Assembly (NCBI GenBank): GCA_026415535.1
Contig: JAOAGX010000058.1
Location: forward strand, 1 to 10,147
DNA length: 10,147 bases
From: Armatimonadota bacterium
GTDB lineage: Bacteria; Armatimonadota; UBA5829
Direction of reading: 5' to 3'
The notes beneath the pieces are model-generated. The model was not told the origin of the DNA. It ran no database searches and worked only from the letters and a program-made list of their open reading frames with translations. Positions 5,601 to 10,147 of this stretch are shown in pieces; the first letter of the stretch is position 1, and every line of letters begins with the position of its first letter. The position numbers and the translations under genes were made by a program.

Positions 5601-6401
5601 CTATCTAAGTTTAGACGCCACCCACGCGATCAAAAGTAGCGAGCAACACACAGCGGCAATGGTCGGACCGGTAGGTAGGTCCAGCTTATAAGATACGATC
5701 AGGCCGGTTACAGTCGATATACATGCAGAGCCGATTGACGTCGCGTAAATTGCCGCGAAACTTCGGGCTACCAGCAAAGCCGTTACTGCCGGAGCCACGA
5801 GAAATGAGAATACCAGGAGAGTTCCGGCTATTCTGATCGATAGAGATATCACCGCGCCAAGGATCAGGAAGAAGATCATATCCCACGATACGGCGCGAAG
5901 CCCACACGCGGCGGCGGTTTCGGCATCGAACTCACAAAACAATAACTGCTTGTGAAAGAGAGTATGCAAGGTGACGGCTGCGGTTGACACGATTGCCATT
6001 GACCAAATTTGGTCAGCAGTCACGGTCAGCAGGTCTCCCGACAACAGATCGAGCACACGTGCTTCGGCCTGTGCGCTCTTTGCCACGAACAATATTGCCA
6101 GTGCTGCTGCGACGGCATATCCGACGCCGATCCAACTCTCTTGTGTTGTTCGTCGGTCGATCGATTTGGTTGAGAACGCTGCTACTCCTACCAGTGTTAG
6201 GGCGAGCGACGTAATCGAGGGATTCAGCCCGGCAAACAATGCAAGCCCAACACCGGCACTGGACACCTGTGCAAGCGCGGCCCCAACAAAAACGATTCGC
6301 CGCAAAACAACATGAACCCCCAGATACGCGCATACTGCTCCAACGATAAGGCCGCCGATCAGTGCTGTTCTTACGAAGGGTTCTCTAAACGCGTCAAGCA
6401 T
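5601..6401 (-). CDS. Zinc/manganese ABC transporter permease (ABC-3 family)
   Basis: Inner-membrane permease of the ABC-3 (ZnuB/MntB/TroC) family. It forms the channel, probably as a homodimer, through which the metal handed over by the binding protein is moved using the neighbouring ATPase. The 266 residues contain eight or so hydrophobic segments, starting 'TALIGGLIVGAVCAYLGVHV'. Family hallmarks are 'GVHVVLRRIVFVGAALAQVSSAGVG' in the first third (read in two parts, the LRR and the ALAQVSSAG), 'LLSGDLLTV' mid-protein, and 'SIRIAGTLLVFSFLVAPA' near the end. I chose ATG 6399-6401 over an ATG 12 codons earlier. GGAG sits 7 bases before it and it overlaps the ATPase stop by 8 bases, a normal coupling arrangement. 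I saw no clear terminator after the TAG at 5601-5603. Confidence 0.93.
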   Translation of the reverse strand: MLDAFREPFVRTALIGGLIVGAVCAYLGVHVVLRRIVFVGAALAQVSSAGVGLALFAGLNPSITSLALTLVGVAAFSTKSIDRRTTQESWIGVGYAVAAALAILFVAKSAQAEARVLDLLSGDLLTVTADQIWSMAIVSTAAVTLHTLFHKQLLFCEFDAETAAACGLRAVSWDMIFFLILGAVISLSIRIAGTLLVFSFLVAPAVTALLVARSFAAIYATSIGSACISTVTGLIVSYKLDLPTGPTIAAVCCSLLLIAWVASKLR

Positions 6402-7188
6402 TGTGGTCTCCGGCAAGCACGGTTCTCTTATCTCCACACATGGATACCGTCACGGGTATCCCGTAGACTTCCGACAGGTTTCGAGACGATATCACATCTT
6501 CGGTGCGTCCAATCGTTCTCAAGCCTCCATTGATGATGGCCAGCGTTTTCGCATAGTTGACGACTACGTTGAGCAGGTGGCTTACTATGACCACCGTAAT
6601 TCCTTCGAGTTGATGAAGTCGTTCTAATAGCTCCATTATCGTGTGTTCTCCTGCGAGGTCCATATCAGCGGTGGGTTCGTCCAGTGCCAGGACGGTTGGC
6701 TCCGCAGCGAGAGCGCGAGCTATGAGCGTCCGTTGCTTCTGGCCTCCACTAAGTTCTCGGTATTGACGATCAGCCAGTTCGGAAATTCCAACTTGGCGCA
6801 TACACTCTAACACAAATTCCCTATCCAGACGCGACGGTCGCGAAAAAACACCCATTTTCGTGTACCGTCCCATTAGTGCCACCTCGAGTGCCGTGAGAGG
6901 GTACACGTCGTCAATGCGTTTGCTTTGAGGTACATATCCAAACCTAACGTCACCTGCTCTACGTACTTCACCGCGGATAGGTCGCAATATGCCAAGCATA
7001 GCCTTGAGGATTGTCGTTTTCCCTGCACCGTTCGGACCAACAATGGCAAGAAAGTCTCCCTTTGCCACGCGCAGGCTAAGGTTCGAAAGTACTACTCGTC
7101 TAGCGTATCCTAGATCGACATTGTCGAACGACAGCAGCTCTGCTGAGTTATGGAATGCTTCGGTGTTTTTCTCAGATGTCTTTTTCAT
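6394..7188 (-). CDS. Zinc/manganese ABC transporter ATP-binding protein
   Basis: Cytoplasmic ATPase that drives the metal importer (ZnuC/MntA/TroB type). The 264 residues carry a complete nucleotide-binding domain. Walker A is GPNGAGKTT (51-59), the Q-loop is 'YVPQ' (Q88), the ABC signature is 'LSGGQKQR' (146-153), Walker B with catalytic Glu is 'VLALDEP' (166-172), and the switch His is in 'VSHLL' (H204). 'PNGAGKTT' together with 'RIDDVYPLTALEVALMGRY' is typical of the metal-importer branch. About 17 polar residues precede the fold, and the Shine-Dalgarno before ATG 7188 is weak, so a slightly later start is possible. It begins 22 bases after the binding-protein gene, and its 3' end overlaps the permease start (ATGCTTGA), implying translational coupling. 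Confidence 0.95.
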   Translation of the reverse strand: MKKTSEKNTEAFHNSAELLSFDNVDLGYARRVVLSNLSLRVAKGDFLAIVGPNGAGKTTILKAMLGILRPIRGEVRRAGDVRFGYVPQSKRIDDVYPLTALEVALMGRYTKMGVFSRPSRLDREFVLECMRQVGISELADRQYRELSGGQKQRTLIARALAAEPTVLALDEPTADMDLAGEHTIMELLERLHQLEGITVVIVSHLLNVVVNYAKTLAIINGGLRTIGRTEDVISSRNLSEVYGIPVTVSMCGDKRTVLAGDHNA

Positions 7189-7210
7189 ATCGATACTCGA
7201 GCCGACTGTG

Positions 7211-8128
7211 CTACCTCAGGGCTTCTGTGAACTTGTCAACCCACATATCGATCAGGTCAATGTAGCTCTTGGTTCCGAGCGATCCGACGGAATACGGCAC
7301 AACAACATACTTAGCACCAGTTTCACGTGAGATCAATTCTGGGAAACGCTTCGGATAGATGGACTCTACAACTACTGCTTGTACACGATGCTCCTTCATC
7401 CGCCGAATCAGGGAAGAAACGTGCGATGCGGATGGAGGTATCCCAGGCTTTGGTTCTATCTGACCGAAGTTTTCCAGATCAAACCTGCGAAGAAAATAGA
7501 TTGCGCTGGCGTGGTATGTGACCACTGGCCGATTCTTGTAAGGCGCGAGCTTTTTCCGCCAGTGTTCCATTAGGCGGTCAATTTCGTCGACGAACCTGTC
7601 GTAGTTTTTCTGAAAGGCTGATTTATCGTCCGGCGAGATACGTGCTAGACCCTGTAATATGTTGCGGGCTATGAACTTGCTGTTTTCGGGATCGTAGAAA
7701 TAATGTGGGTTGCCAAACACGTGTATGTCGCCTGAAGCTCCTGTGACAGATTCTTTGGGGACCTCGAGTTTGGTGATGCTTACCGAAGTGTCTACGTATC
7801 CTGGGCCTCCTCTTCGCACATTGCGGTTGCCCGACGCATTGATAAGCGCGTCAAGCCACAAGTCCAAATCCATTCCTATTCGAACTACGAGGTCTGCTTT
7901 TGCGATCCTGGCCACATCGCTCGGCTTCGGCTCGATCATATGATAATCCTGGTTGGGTTTGGCTATAGAATAAACCGAAACCTTATCGCCACCGATTTGC
8001 TTCGTTATATCAGCGAGTTCGGGAGTAGCGGCCACGACTTTAATCGCGCCTGCCGTGGGCGCCACTCCAGTGATGGCAACTGCCGAGAGGATGAGCACAC
8101 TAGAAAGCACACGGCCGAACTGTCTCAT
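7211..8128 (-). CDS. Periplasmic metal-binding protein of a zinc ABC importer (ZnuA/TroA type)
   Basis: Cluster A-I substrate-binding protein that captures a divalent metal in the periplasm and delivers it to the permease. The 305 residues begin with a Sec signal peptide (hydrophobic 8-25, likely cleavage after 'TAGA', residue 28). No lipobox Cys is present, so it is soluble periplasmic. Candidate metal ligands are H63 in 'YHMIEPKPSD', H142 in 'GNPHYFYDP' and H206 in 'VVTYHASAIYF'. A His at the third position is the zinc-type choice; manganese binders of the PsaA type have Glu there. The His-rich loop of many ZnuA proteins is absent. The usual late Asp is also not obvious: the segment reads 'VVPYSVGSLG'. 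Zinc is therefore likely, with manganese possible. The start ATG 8126-8128 has an excellent AAAGGAG nine bases upstream, 27 bases after the porin-like gene. Confidence 0.93.
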   Translation of the reverse strand: MRQFGRVLSSVLILSAVAITGVAPTAGAIKVVAATPELADITKQIGGDKVSVYSIAKPNQDYHMIEPKPSDVARIAKADLVVRIGMDLDLWLDALINASGNRNVRRGGPGYVDTSVSITKLEVPKESVTGASGDIHVFGNPHYFYDPENSKFIARNILQGLARISPDDKSAFQKNYDRFVDEIDRLMEHWRKKLAPYKNRPVVTYHASAIYFLRRFDLENFGQIEPKPGIPPSASHVSSLIRRMKEHRVQAVVVESIYPKRFPELISRETGAKYVVVPYSVGSLGTKSYIDLIDMWVDKFTEALR

Positions 8129-8155
8129 CTCAAAAATCTCCTTTATCAGTCTTGG

Positions 8156-9364
8156 CTACTCCAACTTGTGCGTGTGCGGTCCGACTCCCCAGCACCAATG
8201 GAGCCAAATCTCGCTGTAGGAGGTTGCGTTTGGTCTTGATCCACGTGTCGCGTGCAGTCGCAGATAGTACTGTTCCGAAAACTGTCGCGTAAGAATCACC
8301 GAAATCGCAGTTTCTTTTTGCGAAACGTCTTGTGGAAACTGAGACCAGTCGTAGAGAAGCCCAACGTCGAAATATCTACTGAAGCGGTAGTTAGCGAAGA
8401 GATAGTAACCTTTGGCAGTAGCGGCGTTCGAATCGGTAGTGCCTTTGCGCCACAGATATTCGCCGCGCAGCAGCAAACGACTGTTTTTCTGACCAAACCA
8501 TCGGTAGGTGACGTCCAAGCCCTTCAGATGAACGTAGTTGGTTAGGCCGGTGTCTGGATCCTGCTCGGACTTGCCGCCGGCCCGCGATCCGCCGATTTCC
8601 AATTCGCCGTTTTCGCCTGTTGGGATTCCTATCCACACTCGTGCGGTTTCAAAGCGGTCGGTCAGACTGGCTCCGGGCCCTACTTGTATGTTAGGAGGGT
8701 AGTCGGATTCTTCGCCTTCTGTTCCATTTGCCCACACTCCTAGGTCGAATTGGGCGAAGACGTTGCTCCTGGTTGGTATTAGATAGCTCAGAAGTGCGCC
8801 TTGTCCGGCGAGGCTCTCGTGCGCGACGAAATTCGTAAGCACCAGCGGTTGCCGCGCATATAACCACGAATGGTTATGCAACTGGTTTACGCGATCGAAG
8901 GGTACGAACTTCTGTCCTACGGTGAAGTTGAGGCCTTTTGCCACGCCCAAGTATGTGAGGTAAGCCTCGTGAATTTGAAAAGGTTGGTGTTCAGCAGGAG
9001 AGCCTGCGAAGAATGCGTCCGCCCTCACGTTCGGGTAGACGTAGCCTTGAATGCCAAGCTCGGCTTCGGTAAGTTGAATCTTTTGCTTGGCAGGATCGAG
9101 CTTGTCGCTGGTAGCCTTGCCCTTTGCCTGCACGATTAAACTAATATCGGGCAAAGCGAGGTACCTGCTGCCAGTCTCTGCAGACGGCTCAGATCCCTGA
9201 GTGGTAGCCTGTTGTTCTTGAAGTTTCTCGAGTTTTTGTTCCAGGTCCGAAATTCTTGCTTTGAGTTCGTCGATTTCCGAAGTGGGCGATACATCGTCAG
9301 ACCAGGCACCGTCCACAAGTACAAGCAGGCACAAAAGTACCGCCAACGCTAACTTCGTTTTCAA
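8156..9364 (-). CDS. Outer-membrane porin-like protein of the metal-uptake operon
   Basis: Exported protein of ~402 residues. From the proposed TTG start (9362-9364) it has a classic signal peptide: K-T-K, a hydrophobic LALAVLLCLLVLV core, then cleavage near 'GAWS'. A short coiled coil follows ('EIDELKARISDLEQKLEKLQ'), as in trimeric porins. The remainder is alternating polar/aromatic beta-strand sequence, for example 'FTVGQKFVPFDRV', 'FAQFDLGVWANG', 'RLLLRGEYLW' and 'RYFDVGLLYDWS', ending 'GVGPHTHKLE'. This fits a beta-barrel in the outer membrane. TTG is preferred to ATG 9388 because GGAGG lies 10 bases before TTG, while nothing lies before the ATG, which would also spoil the signal peptide. 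It is immediately upstream of the zinc binding protein, so it may admit metal or a metal chelate. It lacks the plug domain of TonB receptors. Confidence 0.8.
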   Translation of the reverse strand: MKTKLALAVLLCLLVLVDGAWSDDVSPTSEIDELKARISDLEQKLEKLQEQQATTQGSEPSAETGSRYLALPDISLIVQAKGKATSDKLDPAKQKIQLTEAELGIQGYVYPNVRADAFFAGSPAEHQPFQIHEAYLTYLGVAKGLNFTVGQKFVPFDRVNQLHNHSWLYARQPLVLTNFVAHESLAGQGALLSYLIPTRSNVFAQFDLGVWANGTEGEESDYPPNIQVGPGASLTDRFETARVWIGIPTGENGELEIGGSRAGGKSEQDPDTGLTNYVHLKGLDVTYRWFGQKNSRLLLRGEYLWRKGTTDSNAATAKGYYLFANYRFSRYFDVGLLYDWSQFPQDVSQKETAISVILTRQFSEQYYLRLHATRGSRPNATSYSEIWLHWCWGVGPHTHKLE

Positions 9365-9388
9365 AGTCCTCTGACCTCCAATCAGCAT

Positions 9389-9456
9389 GAACTAGAGGAC
9401 CCGGCCAAGATAGATGGCCACAATCCTCCGAGATGATTTTTTACTCTTGATGAAGG
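9389..9456 (-). other. Short spacer before the porin-like gene
   Basis: This stretch, plus 9365-9388 if the TTG start is right, separates the Cys/His-rich gene from the porin-like gene. I saw no promoter of consensus quality and no terminator. A small inverted repeat (GGCC/GGCC around 9403-9419) is too short to weigh. The genes on both sides are therefore plausibly on one transcript started at 9793-9821. Confidence 0.5.
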
Positions 9457-9762
9457 TCAGAATACAGGGGGAGCACGGGGGGTAAAACGTAGGTAAGGTT
9501 GGTGGTAATAGAGGATAGGTCCTAGCAAACCAACCGGTTCAACAGAATCAAGGAACCAACAAACCGGTTCGGAGTCGGTTATGCTTAACTCGGCTCGTGA
9601 CCATGCGCACGCTGCGCAAGTGCGTGTGTGATCGCTCGCATTCGATGTGTGACAGTCACCCGTGCAGGTGTGTGCAAACGCGGCTCCAAACGCCATAAGC
9701 ATGTACGGCACCAGGAGCCAGATCACGCGGTTAAGCCCGAATCGAGTCATTCCGATTCGCAT
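9457..9762 (-). CDS. Small exported Cys/His-rich protein heading the metal-uptake operon
   Basis: I do not recognise this protein. From ATG 9760-9762 it has 101 residues. It starts with a basic N-terminus and a hydrophobic segment (13-29), a Sec signal peptide that probably ends at 'AFA' before H31. The short mature part is dense in potential metal ligands: H31, C33, C37, H38, H45, C49, C52, C68 and H87. They are arranged as HTC-x3-CH, then H-x3-C-x2-C. It ends in a Pro-rich tail, 'RFTPRAPPVF'. Small periplasmic proteins with a C-x2-C near a tryptophan and an 'RAPP' end, such as DUF2946-like proteins, are loosely similar. The frame is open to 9906, but the promoter at 9793-9821 would start transcription near 9786, which rules out the earlier starts. 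The Shine-Dalgarno (GGAAAC) is weak. Periplasmic zinc or copper binding is inferred. Confidence 0.62.
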   Translation of the reverse strand: MRIGMTRFGLNRVIWLLVPYMLMAFGAAFAHTCTGDCHTSNASDHTRTCAACAWSRAELSITDSEPVCWFLDSVEPVGLLGPILYYHQPYLRFTPRAPPVF

Positions 9763-9792
9763 TGGTAAACGTTTCCGACTCAACTGGTTCCA

Positions 9793-9821
9793 AATATAGC
9801 GCGAGATTCTCATCGTGTCAA
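9793..9821 (-). promoter_or_regulatory. Near-consensus sigma-70 promoter of the metal-uptake cluster
   Basis: On the minus strand, a perfect -35 TTGACA (9816-9821) and -10 TATATT (9793-9798) are separated by exactly 17 bases. The transcript would start near 9786, about 24 bases before the ATG at 9762. This strong core promoter would need a repressor to be switched off, as expected for a metal-repressed uptake operon. I could not identify a Zur box within it with confidence. Confidence 0.72.
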
Positions 9822-9830
9822 GGCCGCCGT

Positions 9831-9848
9831 TGAGGTTTAAAATGAGGT
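9831..9848 (+). promoter_or_regulatory. TGAGGT direct-repeat pair upstream of the response-regulator promoter
   Basis: TGAGGT occurs at 9831-9836 and again at 9843-9848, 12 bases apart start to start, and the second copy ends directly before the -35 box at 9850. Tandem half-sites about one helical turn apart are the usual binding arrangement of OmpR/PhoB-type response regulators, so autoregulation is possible. Two short repeats can occur by chance. Confidence 0.3.
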
Positions 9849-9849
9849 A

Positions 9850-9879
9850 TTGACAACAGCGGAAATGGAGAGTTAAGAT
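9850..9879 (+). promoter_or_regulatory. Sigma-70-type promoter of the response-regulator gene
   Basis: A perfect -35 TTGACA (9850-9855) and a -10 TAAGAT (9874-9879, four of six consensus bases) are 18 bases apart. A start near 9886 would give a ~50-base leader before the GTG at 9937. It is divergent from the metal-operon promoter; the two -35 boxes are only 28 bases apart. Confidence 0.55.
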
Positions 9880-9901
9880 ATTTGTGCTGTATGGCACAAA
9901 T
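9880..9901. promoter_or_regulatory. Perfect palindrome with CRP/FNR-like geometry
   Basis: ATTTGTGC (9880-9887) and GCACAAAT (9894-9901) are exact inverted repeats around TGTATG. The core reads TGTG-N8-CACA, the same spacing as the CRP consensus TGTGA-N6-TCACA. It covers the predicted start site of the plus-strand promoter, a position suited to repression, and lies ~104 bases upstream of the divergent start. The binding protein is unknown. Confidence 0.45.
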
Positions 9902-9936
9902 TTCAAAGCGTGCCGGAAGAGGAGCTTAGTAATACT

Positions 9937-10147
9937 GTGAAAGAAAAGATTCTTCTGATCGAAGATGAAGTTCCAATTGCCGATTCAGTAGCATACTCGC
10001 TTCAGAACGAGGGATTTGAAGTCCAGTGTGCCTACGACGGCCTCTCGGGACTTTCTGTCTACAGATCCTTCTACCCAGAACGTATTATCCGTGATTTGAT
10101 GTTGACTAAGCTCTATGGTCTAGACCTCTGCCCGATGCTTCGCAGAG
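9937..10147 (+). CDS. Two-component response regulator, receiver domain (3' truncated)
   Basis: This is the N-terminal 70 residues of a CheY-like receiver domain, probably from an OmpR/PhoB-type regulator whose DNA-binding domain lies beyond the contig. It begins 'MKEKILLIEDE', with the acidic pocket E9/D10. Helix 1 'DSVAYSLQNEGFEV' and 'AYDGLSGL' follow, then the phosphate-accepting D53 in 'RDLML' and 'GLDLCPMLRR'. The start is GTG 9937-9939, with GGAG 12 bases before it. An in-frame GTG at 9910 would add nine residues not typical of the family. Several residues around D53 (R49, R52, T57, Y60, P66) are abnormal for the fold and may be base errors near the contig end. It is transcribed divergently from the metal-uptake cluster; a regulatory link is possible but unproven. 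Confidence 0.85.
   Translation, partial: MKEKILLIEDEVPIADSVAYSLQNEGFEVQCAYDGLSGLSVYRSFYPERIIRDLMLTKLYGLDLCPMLRR

Noticed and set aside
5604..6437. Permease start at ATG 6437.
   Set aside because: It would overlap the ATPase by 44 bases and add 12 polar residues. The ATG at 6401 has GGAG at good spacing and the common short overlap.
9391..9420. A nine-codon GTG leader peptide after GGAGG before the porin-like gene.
   Set aside because: The spacing from GGAGG to GTG is only three bases, and no attenuator structure follows.
9763..9906. Extension of the Cys/His-rich protein to its first possible starts (9906 or ATG 9813).
   Set aside because: Both lie upstream of the predicted transcription start near 9786, lack ribosome-binding sites, and would place 31-48 extra residues before the signal peptide.
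9891..9929. A 12-codon leader peptide (ATG...TAG) ahead of the response regulator.
   Set aside because: It has no ribosome-binding site, starts just after the predicted transcription start, and its frame carries no regulatory signature.

Overview
The window looks like one assembled contig from a diderm (Gram-negative-type) bacterium, probably uncultured. The evidence for an outer membrane is a signal-peptide-bearing coiled-coil/beta-barrel protein next to a periplasmic metal-binding protein. I cannot fix the phylum. The seryl-tRNA synthetase, long-form hibernation factor and class II aldolase are ordinary housekeeping types, and the 'TCATTCTGAGC...GAAGAATC' intergenic repeat family occurs in many phyla. 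The first 22 bases are not biological: they are the tail of a Nextera/Tn5 sequencing adapter. The last ~80 bases may also carry sequencing errors.

Layout, left to right. At 23-391 (+) lies the C-terminal end of a Gfo/Idh/MocA-type oxidoreductase, cut by the contig edge. At 392-785 is a gene-free stretch with one full inverted-repeat element. serS (786-2060, -) follows with a good promoter at 2101-2130. The next intergenic region (2061-2420) holds that promoter, a hairpin with a T-run, half a copy of the repeat and a degenerate ~21-bp tandem array. An unrecognised small protein (2421-2807, -) comes next. Then a minus-strand cluster is transcribed in the order hpf (5451-4897), class II aldolase (4880-3930), PfkB-family sugar-phosphate kinase (3843-2899). 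It joins ribosome hibernation to two central glycolytic steps.

The right half is a metal-uptake cluster, also on the minus strand. Its order is a small exported Cys/His-rich protein (9762-9457), an outer-membrane porin-like protein (9364-8156), a ZnuA/TroA-type binding protein (8128-7211), an ABC ATPase (7188-6394) and an ABC-3 permease (6401-5601). The last two overlap by 8 nt. Together they would form a path for zinc, or less likely manganese, across both membranes. A near-consensus promoter at 9793-9821 sits in front of the Cys/His-rich gene. Back to back with it, a plus-strand promoter drives a response-regulator gene that runs off the right end. This divergent region contains a perfect palindrome with CRP/FNR-like geometry and a pair of TGAGGT direct repeats.

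The least ordinary parts are the Cys/His-rich leader gene with its own outer-membrane partner in the metal operon, the compact divergent control region, and the repeat-rich spacer around 2200-2400. I see no CRISPR, transposase, phage or defence genes, and no RNA genes.
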